A stretch of 64,000 nucleotides of DNA from NCBI RefSeq assembly GCF_016772415.1, contig NZ_JAGSGD010000001.1, forward strand, positions 3,125,501 to 3,189,500, in the 5' to 3' direction. The position numbers and the translations under genes are program-made. The notes beneath the pieces are model-generated. The model saw only the letters and a program-made list of their open reading frames with translations. It ran no database searches and had not been told where the DNA came from. Positions 1 through 8,807 of the stretch are shown in pieces. This DNA comes from Phenylobacterium glaciei (lineage in GTDB: Bacteria; Pseudomonadota; Alphaproteobacteria; Caulobacterales; Caulobacteraceae). Within the stretch, counting starts at the first letter, position 1. Each line of letters starts with the position of its first letter.

Positions 1-1
1 C

Positions 2-115
2 GATGGCGCGGTAAAGGAACTGCCGGGCTGCTTCTCCGTTACGGTCCAGCTTGGCGACGTGATCGAGATCAAAACCCCGGGGGGCGGTGGGTTCGGATCA
101 CGCGCCGCCTCCTGA
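2..115 (+). CDS. Hydantoinase B/oxoprolinase family protein, C-terminal end (partial)
   Basis: Only the last 37 codons and the stop are present; the gene enters from outside the window. The peptide carries a leucine-proline-glycine turn, a GDV(I)E(I) strand and the ending TPGGGGFG, which is the typical C-terminal signature of the HyuB / N-methylhydantoinase B / 5-oxoprolinase beta family. These enzymes hydrolyse hydantoins or 5-oxoproline with ATP, usually with a HyuA partner, which would lie upstream outside the view. The assignment depends on this short tail, so the substrate cannot be stated. Confidence 0.72.
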   Translation, partial: DGAVKELPGCFSVTVQLGDVIEIKTPGGGGFGSRAAS

Positions 116-144
116 TCGACACAGTTTCAAGGTTCCAAGGCTCC

Positions 145-762
145 ATGTCCGCACTCATCGCCGCCCTCGCCCTGTTCGCCGCCGCCGAGCCCGCCGGTTC
201 CGCGCCCGCCTATAACGACCGCACCCTCACCGAGGACATGCCCTATCCCGCCGGTGCTCCCCACGACGACTACGGCCTGGTGGGCTGGTGCTACGGGGCC
301 CTGCGCGGCTACGTCGACCTGCACGATCAGATGATGCCTGACGTCACCGAGATCGAGAAAACCCCGCCGGTGAACCCCGCCACCACCCTGGCCGAGAAGA
401 TGGCGGCCTATTCCACCATCCAGGCGCAGGCGCAGAAGGACATGAAGCTTTTCGGCCGCGCCATGGAGACCGCCGAGCGCGCCAGCCTCAAGCCGATCAA
501 CATCGTCGGCGCCGCCGCGGTGAAGAAGGGCCACGCCACCTGGAACGCCGCCAGCGCCATGCCCAAGCGCCAGGTCGCCCAGAACTGGATGGGCTGGACC
601 CTGCCGGTCCGCTGCGTCCCCACGGCCCACGCCCTGGAGGAACGCGCCAAGCTGATGGGCAAGACCTTCCAGGCGAACACTGACCCCGCCGACGTCGCGC
701 CCGAGCCGGCGCCTGCCGAGCCCACCCCGGAAACCGCCGGCGCCGTGGCCCCGACTCGGTAA
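145..762 (+). CDS. Hypothetical secreted protein, 205 aa
   Basis: Not recognised as a named family. The ATG is preceded by AAGG four bases upstream. Residues 1 to about 20 form a short hydrophobic, alanine-rich signal peptide, so the protein is probably exported to the periplasm. The middle holds a GWCYGAL segment and a second cysteine in PVRCVPT near residue 153, which could form a disulfide. The last 30 residues are a proline/glutamate/alanine-rich low-complexity tail (PEPAPAEPTPE). It stands alone between the HyuB tail and a gene on the other strand. Coding bias fits a real gene. Confidence 0.75.
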   Translation: MSALIAALALFAAAEPAGSAPAYNDRTLTEDMPYPAGAPHDDYGLVGWCYGALRGYVDLHDQMMPDVTEIEKTPPVNPATTLAEKMAAYSTIQAQAQKDMKLFGRAMETAERASLKPINIVGAAAVKKGHATWNAASAMPKRQVAQNWMGWTLPVRCVPTAHALEERAKLMGKTFQANTDPADVAPEPAPAEPTPETAGAVAPTR

Positions 763-897
763 CCCGACACCGCCCGATCTTGTGACCCCGAAAGCCAACG
801 CGCCGACCCCGTGCGCCAGCCGCCAGGCGTCGCGCGGACGACACTGGCCGGCTGACAACCCTTCCGCGCCGACGTGGGACGTCGGTTCTGCGCGCGA

Positions 898-1317
898 CTA
901 CAGGTCCTTGCGCATGAACCAGCGGGGGAACATCGGCGCCGGGCCGTCGATCTGGCCAAACACTTCAAACCCCAGCCGCTCATAGAAGGCTCGCGCCTGG
1001 AAGGCGTAGGTGTCGAGCCACATATTGTGACAGCCCCGGGCGACCGCCTCGGCCTCCGCCTTCCCCATCAGCCGCGTCCCCAGCCCCTCGCCGCGAGCGC
1101 CCTCCGGCGTCACCACCAGGCCGATATAGAAGGAGCCCCAAAGCGACAGCGCCCAGAGCCCGCCCAGCACCTCATCGCTGTCGGCTTCGGAGATGGTCAG
1201 CGCGAAGGGCTCCCCTTGCGCGTCCCCCACGGTCTTCTGGTTGAAGGCCAGCAGCGGAGCCCAGATAGGCATGTAGGCGTCGTCGGGGCGCGCGGCCCCG
1301 CGGATGATCAGATCCAT
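898..1317 (-). CDS. GNAT family N-acetyltransferase
   Basis: A 139-residue protein of the Gcn5-related acetyltransferase fold. The acetyl-CoA pyrophosphate loop is visible as RGEGLGTRLM (near residue 75), followed by the helix KAEAEAVARG and the C-terminal FYERLGFEVFG that most GNATs share. It transfers an acetyl group to an amine; the substrate cannot be read from sequence. The ATG at 1317 is chosen over an in-frame start ten codons earlier because GAAAG lies eight bases before it and the family normally starts there. Cytoplasmic, monocistronic. Confidence 0.85.
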   Translation of the reverse strand: MDLIIRGAARPDDAYMPIWAPLLAFNQKTVGDAQGEPFALTISEADSDEVLGGLWALSLWGSFYIGLVVTPEGARGEGLGTRLMGKAEAEAVARGCHNMWLDTYAFQARAFYERLGFEVFGQIDGPAPMFPRWFMRKDL

Positions 1318-1505
1318 GTTTTTGTCTTTCAGATGATGCGCGCACACAGGCGCTGGAGCACGACCCAGAGGGCCGCACGGTCAGGTCGAAGGGGCTGGAG
1401 GCGCGGCTAGACCGCGACGAAACCGATCATCATGCCGACAGGCTAGCCAAGCTCGCTCGCGATGGCGACAGACGATTTCGCCCCTGCCGCGTTCCCCCAC
1501 GACCC

Positions 1506-2456
1506 ATGGCCCACTCGCGCACCGTCATCTTCGCCGCCCTGGCCGGCAACACCGCCATCGCGGTGACCAAGTTCGCCGCGGCGATCCTCACCGGCTCCAG
1601 CGCCATGATGAGCGAGGCGATCCACTCCGTCGTCGACACCGGCAACCAGCTGCTGCTGCTCAACGGCCTGCGCCGCGCCGCCAAGGACCCCACCGAGCGC
1701 CATCCCCTGGGCTACGGCCTGCAGCTCTACTTCTACACCTTCGTGGTGGCCGTCCTGATCTTCGGGGTCGGGGCCGTGGTCTCGGTGCTGCACGGCATTG
1801 AGCGCATCCGAAATCCCGAGCCCATCGAGAACGCCTGGGTCAACTACGCGGTCCTGGCCTTCGGGGTGATCTTCGAGGGCGCGGTGTGGATCGTGGCGCT
1901 GAAGTCCTTCAACACCGAGCGCGCCGGCCGCGGCTGGGTGGAGGCCGTGAAGTCCAGCAAGGACCCCACCGTCTTCACCGTGCTGTTCGAGGACACCGCC
2001 GCCCTGCTGGGCCTGCTGGTGGCCCTGCTGGGGGTGTTCTTCTCCCAGACCCTGAACATGCCGGTGTTGGATGGCGTCGCCTCCGTCGGCGTCGGCCTGA
2101 TCCTGGGCTTCACCGCCTTCTTCCTGGCCGCCGAGAGCCAGAGCCTGCTCACCGGCGAGGCCGCCGCCCCCCATACCCGCACCGAGATCAAGGCCATCGC
2201 CGACGCCCAGCCGGGCGTGGCGCGGGTCAACGAGCTGCTGACCATGCACTTCGGCCCCAGCGACATCCTCGTGGCCCTCAGCCTCGACTTCGACGACGCC
2301 ATGCCCGCCGGCGAGGTGGAGCGCACCGTCAGCCGCATCGAGAAGGCCATCAAGTCCGCCCACCCCGACGTCACCCGCATCTTCATCGAAGCCCAGAGCT
2401 TCGAGGGGCATTGGGGGTCAGATGTGGAAGAACGCGCGTCAGAACTGTCCAACTAA
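1506..2456 (+). CDS. Cation diffusion facilitator (CDF) family transporter
   Basis: A 316-residue membrane protein that exports divalent metal (Zn, Fe, Co or Cd) in exchange for protons. Several hydrophobic helices are seen in the first 210 residues, with metal-site signatures HSVVD (residues 40-44) in helix 2 and LFEDTAALLG in helix 5. A cytoplasmic ferredoxin-like domain follows from about residue 215 (TRTEIKAIADAQPGVARVNE). The H-x3-D pattern favours zinc-type members, but specificity is inference. No clear Shine-Dalgarno precedes the ATG. Transcribed alone, divergent from the GNAT gene; a type A repeat follows its stop. Confidence 0.93.
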   Translation: MAHSRTVIFAALAGNTAIAVTKFAAAILTGSSAMMSEAIHSVVDTGNQLLLLNGLRRAAKDPTERHPLGYGLQLYFYTFVVAVLIFGVGAVVSVLHGIERIRNPEPIENAWVNYAVLAFGVIFEGAVWIVALKSFNTERAGRGWVEAVKSSKDPTVFTVLFEDTAALLGLLVALLGVFFSQTLNMPVLDGVASVGVGLILGFTAFFLAAESQSLLTGEAAAPHTRTEIKAIADAQPGVARVNELLTMHFGPSDILVALSLDFDDAMPAGEVERTVSRIEKAIKSAHPDVTRIFIEAQSFEGHWGSDVEERASELSN

Positions 2457-2458
2457 CC

Positions 2459-2589
2459 ACCGTCATCCCCGGGCTTGTCCCGGGGACCCATGATCTCCGC
2501 CCATCCGCAGATCGCGCGGCAGACGCCAGGGATGCTTGCTGAATCTCTGAGATCATGGGTGGCCGGGACAAGCCCGACCATGACGATCC
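2459..2589. repeat. Intergenic repeat type A, copy 1
   Basis: About 130 bp between the convergent ends of the CDF and M20 genes. The outer arms read CCCCGGGCTTGTCCCGGGG and GGCCGGGACAAGCCCG, and the inner arms are an inverted ATGATCTCC/GAGATCAT pair. Related copies lie near 5.1, 19.3, 37.5 and 39.0 kb. The core also resembles the other copies, so this is a dispersed element rather than a chance hairpin. Confidence 0.85.
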
Positions 2590-2605
2590 ATAGGTTGGGG
2601 ATGGA

Positions 2606-3847
2606 TCAAGTCTTCGGCGGGTTGGCGCTCAGATCCATGATCAGCTTGGTCAGCAGATACAGCCGCGGCGTCACCGACTTCAGGTCCATGAACTCCTTCT
2701 CGGAGTGGAAGCCGCCGCCCACCGGACCCAGCCCATCCAACGCGGGCGTGCCCGCCTCATAGGCTAACGCCGACTGCGACGCCCCGCCATTGCCGCCGGT
2801 GCCCAGCTTCAATCCGAGGCCGGCATAGATGGCCTGGGCGCGCACCGCCAAGGCGTCCGTCGCCGGATTGCTGGCCAGCGGCGGGAAAGACACTTCCCGG
2901 GTCACCGTCACCGTGGTGTCGGGCACCACCGTGGTCTTGGCGGCGGCCTGCAGGGCGGCCTCGACGTCGTCGAACTCGCTCTTCTTGCGGGCCCGCACAT
3001 TCAGCTGCGCCCGGGCGGCCTCGGGGATGATGTTGTAGCGCGAGCCGGCCTGGATGATCGTCAGGTTCACCGTCAGGCCGTCGCCCGAGTGCGGCATGGG
3101 CTCCACGGTCGCCAGCTGGTGGATCAACTCGACAGCGGCGTTGCGGCCGTCCTGGGGCGCGACGCCGGCGTGGGCGGCGCGGCCCTTCACGTCGATGTTC
3201 ATGGTCGATGAGCCCTTGCGCCACACCGTGATCACGTCGGGCGCGTCGCCGGGCTCCAGATTCAGCTCCACGTCGTGGGATTTCACCAGCCTGTCGATCA
3301 GGGCCCGCGTCCCCGGCGAGCCCCGCTCTTCACTCGTCTCGATCAGGAAGGTGATCTTGGCGAAATTCTTGAACCCCATGTCGTGCAGGATCTGCAGCGC
3401 GTAGAGCCCCTCGATCACCCCGCCCTTCTCGTCGGCGACGCCAGGCCCCCGGGCGTGGTCGCCCTCGACCGAGTACGACCACTTGGCTGTCGTGCCCGGC
3501 CCGAACACCGTGTCGATATGGCCGATCATCAGGATCTTGGCCTTGCCGGTCCCGGTCAGCGTCGCGACCGTGTTCTCCGGCAGGCCGGGGATTTCGGCGG
3601 GCACGCTCTCGATGGTCATGCCCAGCGCCTTGAGCCGGGGGATCAGGACGGCGGCGACCTTGCGGCCGCCCTCGATGTCACCGGTGCCGCTATCGATGTT
3701 CACCACCGACTTCAGCAGCTCGAGCTGGCCCTCCCGAGCCTTCTCGACCGCCGCCCACACCTTGGCGTCCTTGCCCGCCGCCAGGGCCGGACCGGTGCTC
3801 ACCAGCAGGGCCGCCACAGCCGCCATAGCAACCCGACTCGTAAGCAT
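2606..3847 (-). CDS. Secreted M20 family metallopeptidase (glutamate carboxypeptidase-like)
   Basis: A 413-residue exported zinc peptidase of the carboxypeptidase G2 type. The signal peptide ends at ALA-AGKD (about residue 24). Metal and catalytic motifs appear in order: HIDTVF (His and catalytic Asp), VADEKGG (bridging Asp), ETSEERGS (general-base Glu and metal Glu), LEPGDA, and the C-terminal GFHSEKEF histidine. The lid domain (SSTMNIDVKGRAAHAG onward) is present, so the enzyme looks complete. It should remove C-terminal glutamate or act on acyl amino acids in the periplasm. The ATG at 3847 is preferred because GGAG lies seven bases before it; an upstream TTG would break the SD. Divergent from the S41 gene. 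Confidence 0.92.
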   Translation of the reverse strand: MLTSRVAMAAVAALLVSTGPALAAGKDAKVWAAVEKAREGQLELLKSVVNIDSGTGDIEGGRKVAAVLIPRLKALGMTIESVPAEIPGLPENTVATLTGTGKAKILMIGHIDTVFGPGTTAKWSYSVEGDHARGPGVADEKGGVIEGLYALQILHDMGFKNFAKITFLIETSEERGSPGTRALIDRLVKSHDVELNLEPGDAPDVITVWRKGSSTMNIDVKGRAAHAGVAPQDGRNAAVELIHQLATVEPMPHSGDGLTVNLTIIQAGSRYNIIPEAARAQLNVRARKKSEFDDVEAALQAAAKTTVVPDTTVTVTREVSFPPLASNPATDALAVRAQAIYAGLGLKLGTGGNGGASQSALAYEAGTPALDGLGPVGGGFHSEKEFMDLKSVTPRLYLLTKLIMDLSANPPKT

Positions 3848-4000
3848 TCGATCACTCCGCAAAACCGAGGCGCGGAGTTTGGCTGTCCGACGAACACGAT
3901 CAAGGGGAAACAGCGAACCTGCTTGGCCAAGCTTACCGGAGCTTAACTTGCCGTCGTCCAGAGACCCCGCCTATCACCGCGCCAGTCCTGGAGACCTTTC

Positions 4001-5062
4001 ATGCGTCGTCATCTGGTGGCCGCCGGCGCGGCTCTCGTCCTCGTCACCGGTCTCAACGGCGTTACGCACGCCCAGACCGCTCCGGCCGCCGCCGCCGTGG
4101 CCAAGCCCATGGACGCCGCCGAGCGCCGCGATGTGATCGAGAAGCTGGCCACGGCGCTCAAGGCCAACTTCCTGTTCCCAGACATCGGCGCGAGGTACGC
4201 CGGCCAGCTGCGGGCCAACCTGGCCGCGGGCGCCTATGAAGGCCTCACCGACCCGACCGCCTTCGGAGAGAAGGTGACCAGCGACCTCCAGGCGCTCGCG
4301 AAGGACGGCCACCTGCGCCTGGCCCCCGAGAGCGCCTGGAACACCCCGCGCCCGCCCGCCGCCGACATTCCGGCGAGCGCGCGCGCCTCGGGCCCTCCCG
4401 GGCTGGAGGACGCCCGGATGATCGGGGACGTCGCCTATCTGCGCTTCAATCAGTTCGTTGATGAGCCGCCCGAGCCGGAGAAGGCGCGGGCCTTCCTGCT
4501 GGCCCATGCGGACGCCAAGGCCGTCATCATCGACGCCCGGCCGCATCGGGGCGGGGGCTTGGCCGTGATGGACGCCATCCTGCCCCTGCTCTACGCCAAG
4601 ACCACCCATCTGGTGCGGATGGACACCCGCGCCGGTATCGAGGATAGCGGCCCGCTGACCGACGGCCCGACCCTGGTCCGCCAGGCCTCCCCGCCGACCC
4701 TGGTCAGCCACGACCACGTCGTGACTCCCGACAAGGGTGAGACGCGCCTGCAGAAGGTCCCGGTCTACTACCTCACCTCGCGCCGCTCGGCCTCGGCGGC
4801 CGAACATCTGGCGCTCGCCTTCAAACGCACCCACCGCGCCACTCTGGTGGGTGAGACCACGCGGGGCGCGGGCCACTATGGCGGGGTCCTTGAGGTCGGC
4901 GACCGCTTCGGCGCCTTCGTCCCCGTCGGCCGCTCCTACGACCCCGACACCAACTGGGACTGGGAAGGCAAGGGCGTCACCCCCAACGTCGCCGTTCCCA
5001 CCGACCAGGCCCTGGACGAGGCCCTGAAGCTGGCCAAGGCCGCGGGCGCGCATCCGGGGTAG
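4001..5062 (+). CDS. Secreted S41 family peptidase
   Basis: A 353-residue exported serine protease of the tail-specific/IRBP family. The signal peptide cleaves near THA-QTAP (residue 24). An N-terminal helical segment (VIEKLATALKANFLFPD) is typical of IRBP-like S41 proteins. The core shows VAYLRFNQF, VIIDARPHRGGG and TSRRSASAAEHLALAFK, where the serine of SAAE is the expected nucleophile; VGETTRGAGHYG follows. There is no obvious PDZ domain. GGAG stands seven bases before the ATG. The upstream region, shared with the M20 gene, holds a 12-bp palindrome at 3921-3932. Confidence 0.9.
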   Translation: MRRHLVAAGAALVLVTGLNGVTHAQTAPAAAAVAKPMDAAERRDVIEKLATALKANFLFPDIGARYAGQLRANLAAGAYEGLTDPTAFGEKVTSDLQALAKDGHLRLAPESAWNTPRPPAADIPASARASGPPGLEDARMIGDVAYLRFNQFVDEPPEPEKARAFLLAHADAKAVIIDARPHRGGGLAVMDAILPLLYAKTTHLVRMDTRAGIEDSGPLTDGPTLVRQASPPTLVSHDHVVTPDKGETRLQKVPVYYLTSRRSASAAEHLALAFKRTHRATLVGETTRGAGHYGGVLEVGDRFGAFVPVGRSYDPDTNWDWEGKGVTPNVAVPTDQALDEALKLAKAAGAHPG

Positions 5063-5078
5063 TCCAACCACCTAACCT

Positions 5079-5208
5079 CCGTCATCCCCGGGCTTGTCCC
5101 GGGGACCCATGATCTCCGTCTAGCCGCAGGTCACGCGGCGGGCGCCACATCCATCTTGCTGGACCACGGAGATCATGGGTGGCCGGGACAAGCCCGGCCA
5201 TGACGATC
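5079..5208. repeat. Intergenic repeat type A, copy 2
   Basis: Same architecture and closely similar core as copy 1: arms CCCCGGGCTTGTCCCGGGG and GGCCGGGACAAGCCCGGCC around an inverted ATGATCTCCG/CGGAGATCAT. It lies between two plus-strand genes (S41 and DsbA-like), starting 16 bp after the S41 stop. Confidence 0.88.
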
Positions 5209-5278
5209 AGGGGGGAGTGTTAGGAGCGCACAAACCCACTCACGACGCCCCCGTCGCTGGTGCTACACTCAGCCCACC

Positions 5279-5917
5279 ATGCAGACCCCGCACCTGATCT
5301 ACTTCGCCGACGCCATGTGCTCGTGGTGCTACGGGTTCTCGCCGGTGATCGCCGACATCCGCAAGACCTTCGGCCGCGCGCTGCCGATCCAGCTGATCAT
5401 GGGCGGCCTGCGTCCGGGGACCGACACGCCCATGACCGACAAGGCCAAGACCGAACTGGCCGGCCACTGGACCCACGTCACCGAGGCCTCCGGCCTGCCC
5501 TTCGATCCCGCCGTCCTCGACACCCCGGGCTTCCTCTATGACACCGACCCGGCGGCCCGCGCCGTGGTCTTCGTGCGCCGCCACGACACCGAGCTGGCCC
5601 TGACCTTCCTCGGCGACCTGCAGGCCGCCTTCTATGCGCAGAACACCAACATCGCCGACCCCGAGGTCCTGGCCCGGCTGATCACCGAGCGCGACATGGA
5701 CGGCCAGCGGTTCCTCGACATCTTCGACACCGACGACCTCAAGCACGAGACCTGGCGCGACTACGGGACCTCGCAGCAGGCCGGGGTCACCGGCTTCCCG
5801 ACCCTGATCGCCGGGCCCACCGAGGCCGGCGCCTATGGCGTTGTCACCCGCGGCTACCAGCCCGGGACCGCGGTCGTGCCGATGCTCGAAGCCTGGCTCT
5901 CCGGCCCGCTCAACTAG
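5279..5917 (+). CDS. DsbA family protein (thioredoxin-fold oxidoreductase)
   Basis: A 212-residue thioredoxin-fold protein with the redox motif CSWC at residues 14-17 and the cis-proline loop GVTGFPTLI near residue 170. A helical insertion lies between them, as in the FrnE/DsbA-like group. There is no signal peptide, so it is likely cytoplasmic and may act as a dithiol oxidoreductase or glutathione-linked isomerase rather than a periplasmic disulfide catalyst. The next gene starts two bases after its stop, so the two are probably co-transcribed. Confidence 0.88.
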   Translation: MQTPHLIYFADAMCSWCYGFSPVIADIRKTFGRALPIQLIMGGLRPGTDTPMTDKAKTELAGHWTHVTEASGLPFDPAVLDTPGFLYDTDPAARAVVFVRRHDTELALTFLGDLQAAFYAQNTNIADPEVLARLITERDMDGQRFLDIFDTDDLKHETWRDYGTSQQAGVTGFPTLIAGPTEAGAYGVVTRGYQPGTAVVPMLEAWLSGPLN

Positions 5918-5919
5918 CC

Positions 5920-7098
5920 ATGCAAAGCTTCGACGTCGTGGTGGTGGGCGCAGGCGCCGCCGGGATGATGTGCGCCATCGAGGCGGGCAAGCGCGGCCGC
6001 TCGGTCCTGGTGGTGGATCACGCCAAGGCGGCGGGCGAGAAGATCCGCATCTCCGGCGGCGGCCGCTGCAACTTCACCAACATCAACGCCAATCCCACCA
6101 ACTTCATCTCGACCAACCCGCGCTTCGCCAAGGGGCCGCTGCGCCGCTATCCGGCAAAGGCCTTCGTCGCGCTCGTCGATAGCTACGGCATCGCCTGGCA
6201 CGAAAAAACCCTGGGCCAACTGTTCTGCGACGAGACCGCCAAGGACATCATCGCGATGCTGCTGGCGGAGATGAAGGCCGCAAAGGTCCAGCTGCGCCTG
6301 GCCACCGCCGTGGCAGGCGTGACCAAGACCGCCACCGGCTTTGACCTTGCCCTGCCCGGCGGCGCGGTCAGTTGCGCCTCGCTCGTCGTCGCCACCGGCG
6401 GCAAGTCGATCCCGAAGATGGGCGCCACCGGCTGGGGCTACGAGATCGCCGCCCAGTTCGGCCTTCCCCTGGTGGAGACCCGTCCCGCCCTCGTGCCCCT
6501 GACCTTCGAGGTCGGCGCCCTGGAGAAGCTGAAGCCCCTGGCCGGCGTCGCCGTCGACGCCGTCGTCGCCTGCGGCAAGACCAGGTTCACGGAAGCCATG
6601 CTGTTCACCCACCGCGGGCTCTCAGGCCCCGCCATCCTGCAGATCTCCTCCTACTGGCGCGAGGGTCAGGAGATCACGCTGAGCATGGCGCCCAGCGTCG
6701 ACCTGATGGCCGCCATGAAGCTCGCCAAGACCACCCGCGGCCGCCAGGCTGTGGCCACCGTGCTCGCCGACCACATTCCCAAGCGCCTGGCCCAGATGGT
6801 GGCCGAGGACGAGGGCGCGCTGGGCAATATCGCCGACCTGCCAGACAAGGTGCTGACCCGCGTCGACGCCGCTGTGAACCGCTGGACCGTCAAGCCGGTG
6901 GGGTCGGAAGGCTACCGCACAGCCGAGGTCACCCTGGGCGGGGTGGACACCGAAAGCCTCGATCCGGGCACGATGCAGGCGCGCGACGTTTCGGGCCTCT
7001 ATTTCATCGGCGAGGTGGTGGACGTCACCGGCTGGCTCGGCGGGTACAACTTCCAATGGGCCTGGTCCTCGGGATGGTGCGCCGGACAGGCCGTCTGA
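5920..7098 (+). CDS. BaiN/HI0933 family NAD(P)/FAD-dependent oxidoreductase
   Basis: A 392-residue flavoprotein. The FAD Rossmann motif VVGAGAAGMMCAIEAGKRG sits at the N-terminus, followed by the family signature ISGGGRCNFTN near residue 48. GLYFIGEVVDVTGWLGGYNFQWAWSSG closes the second FAD contact at the C-terminus, as in the YhiN/BaiN family. The physiological substrate of most members is unknown; BaiN in gut bacteria reduces bile-acid intermediates, which should not be assumed here. Two bases separate it from the DsbA-like gene, suggesting a redox pair in one operon. Confidence 0.92.
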   Translation: MQSFDVVVVGAGAAGMMCAIEAGKRGRSVLVVDHAKAAGEKIRISGGGRCNFTNINANPTNFISTNPRFAKGPLRRYPAKAFVALVDSYGIAWHEKTLGQLFCDETAKDIIAMLLAEMKAAKVQLRLATAVAGVTKTATGFDLALPGGAVSCASLVVATGGKSIPKMGATGWGYEIAAQFGLPLVETRPALVPLTFEVGALEKLKPLAGVAVDAVVACGKTRFTEAMLFTHRGLSGPAILQISSYWREGQEITLSMAPSVDLMAAMKLAKTTRGRQAVATVLADHIPKRLAQMVAEDEGALGNIADLPDKVLTRVDAAVNRWTVKPVGSEGYRTAEVTLGGVDTESLDPGTMQARDVSGLYFIGEVVDVTGWLGGYNFQWAWSSGWCAGQAV

Positions 7099-7233
7099 CG
7101 GGCCCAAGCTCGGCCTCGGTGCGTCAAAACGCGCTCGTTATTCACCAAGCCCGATTCACGTTTCTTCACGTCTCTCACGCAACGTTGGGTTTCAACCCGA
7201 CGGCCCGAATGGCCGAACGTGCGTGGGGTCCTG

Positions 7234-8391
7234 GTGCAGAAAGCCATCGAACGTTTTACCCAGGCCGAACTGGTGGGCCATGTGCTCAGCCATGAGAAGT
7301 TCCTGGCCGGCAGTCCGGGCGGCCGCCGGATGATCCTGCCCATGGCCGATCTCACCGGCCTGGCCATGCCCCGTCGCAACCTTGCCGACGCGGATTTGAG
7401 CGGCGCCAGCATGCGCGGCTGCGACCTCTCCGGGACCATCCTCGACCGCGCCATGCTGTTCGGCAGTGACCTGCGCGGCTCCAATCTCGCCGGCGCCAGC
7501 CTGCTGCGCGCCGACCTGCGCGGCGCGGTGCTCTGCGGCGCCGACCTCTCGGGGGCCGACCTGACCGACGCCGACTTCCGTCCCGGCCAGATCGCCGCCC
7601 ATTCGGCGCAAGGGTTCATCTCGGTCTCGCAGCGCCAGCGCGCCGGTATGCCCGATGGGATCTCCAGCCGCATCCGCGCCGACGTGAACACCGCCTATGC
7701 CACCGACTTCTCCGACGCCACCCTGCGCGGCGCCAAGATGAACGGCGCCAAGATGAAGTCCGCCAAGTTCACCAGCGCCCTGCTCGAGGCAGCCGACTTC
7801 ACCAGCGCCAACCTGGAGAACGCCGACTTCACCAATGCGGTGATGTCCGGCGTCCAGCTGATGGGCTCGACCACCCACGAGGCCATCATGGACCGCGTGG
7901 TGCACGCCCCTTCGGCCGAGGCCCTCGCGCGGCGCCCGGCCCTGCTGGACTCCCTGGCCGGCCATCAGGTCTGGTGCCTGACCAACGGCAGGCAAGGCTC
8001 AGCCGCCCAGGTCGAAGGCGCTGATCTCCGGGTTGTCGGCGACGCCCTGGCCGCCGGCCAGTTGACGTGCCTGCAGGCCCCGGGCGCCTGTTTCGTGGGC
8101 CTCAACCTAGGGGGCGCCTTCCTGCAGGCCGCCAACCTCGAGGGCGCCGATCTGCGCGGCGCCAACCTGCGCGGCGCGGATCTCCGGGGCGCGCGGCTGG
8201 CCGGCGCCAACCTGGCGCGGGCCGACCTGCGCGGGGCCACGCTGCTGCACCTGGAGATCGACGGGCGCACCACCAACACCGACCTCACCGGCGCCCGCTT
8301 CAGCTACGCCGACTGCCGCGGCGCCCTGCTCTCGCCCGGCCAGCTCGACCTGGCCGACGCCGCCGAAGCCAGGTTCGACAAGGCCGCCTGA
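7234..8391 (+). CDS. Pentapeptide-repeat protein, first of a tandem pair
   Basis: A 385-residue protein built mainly of A(D/N)LxG pentapeptide repeats, which fold as a right-handed quadrilateral beta-helix. Order: a helical leader (about residues 1-35, AELVGHVLSHEKFLA), repeats from about 45-115, a break rich in R/Q (FISVSQRQRAG), repeats 150-210, a non-repeat linker with GHQVWCLT at residue 243, and a final repeat block 275-370. The GTG at 7234 is chosen because it has GGGG upstream and aligns exactly with the start of the downstream paralog; a GTG at 7219 lacks a ribosome site. No signal peptide. Function unknown; gyrase-protecting Qnr proteins share the fold but lack the linker. Confidence 0.85.
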   Translation: MQKAIERFTQAELVGHVLSHEKFLAGSPGGRRMILPMADLTGLAMPRRNLADADLSGASMRGCDLSGTILDRAMLFGSDLRGSNLAGASLLRADLRGAVLCGADLSGADLTDADFRPGQIAAHSAQGFISVSQRQRAGMPDGISSRIRADVNTAYATDFSDATLRGAKMNGAKMKSAKFTSALLEAADFTSANLENADFTNAVMSGVQLMGSTTHEAIMDRVVHAPSAEALARRPALLDSLAGHQVWCLTNGRQGSAAQVEGADLRVVGDALAAGQLTCLQAPGACFVGLNLGGAFLQAANLEGADLRGANLRGADLRGARLAGANLARADLRGATLLHLEIDGRTTNTDLTGARFSYADCRGALLSPGQLDLADAAEARFDKAA

Positions 8392-8807
8392 CGTCGCGCT
8401 GAGTAAACTTGCCGCCCCCAGTAAACCGGGCCCGCAAGAACGCCGCGGATGCGTCGGGGCAGGTCGAACCCCCCTATCGTCCGAGTCCGGACGGCATTTC
8501 CGAGAGCGGTTTGGCCGCATCCTGAAGCCTGAATCCGGCCCTATGACCTTGAATCTACACCACGATCAAGCGGTCAGAGATTCCGCTTGATCGCTTGGTC
8601 GCGCTCCAGGTCACCGAAGCGATCGGAGTCCCGATTACTCAAGTCTGCACTCCCGGAGGCTCGATTATCCGGAAATCTGCACCTGAACTGCGTCAATTTG
8701 ACCGACAGCTCCTGACCTCGACTTCATCTTTGCTTGAAGGCTCAACGGGCATGGTCGCGTCTTCCGGACCTGGTCCCGAGCCTGCGCGCTGTCAGAGGGG
8801 AAACACA
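8392..8807. other. Intergenic region between the pentapeptide genes
   Basis: No convincing gene in these 416 bases. It holds two AGTAAAC words around 8402-8423 and, from about 8515 to 8600, a degenerate copy of the type E repeat (CCTGAATCCGG and GATTCCGCTTGATCG portions match the copy near 11.0 kb). The rest may be the promoter and leader of the second pentapeptide gene. An in-frame extension of that gene through here exists but lacks family similarity. Confidence 0.6.

Noticed and set aside
127-858. Long open frame on the minus strand opposite the first secreted protein
   Set aside because: Low-complexity Gly/His/Arg translation that mirrors the codon bias of the plus-strand gene; a shadow frame, as are most long antisense frames here.
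2459-2589. Small frames reading VPGTHDLR or GRDKPGHDD peptides in the type A repeats
   Set aside because: The same peptides recur wherever the repeat recurs, so they are products of the palindrome and not genes.
8595-8807. 71-codon N-terminal extension of the second pentapeptide protein
   Set aside because: No similarity to the paralog, no ribosome site at its start, and it runs through a repeat; the TTG at 8808 has AGAGGGG and aligns with the paralog.
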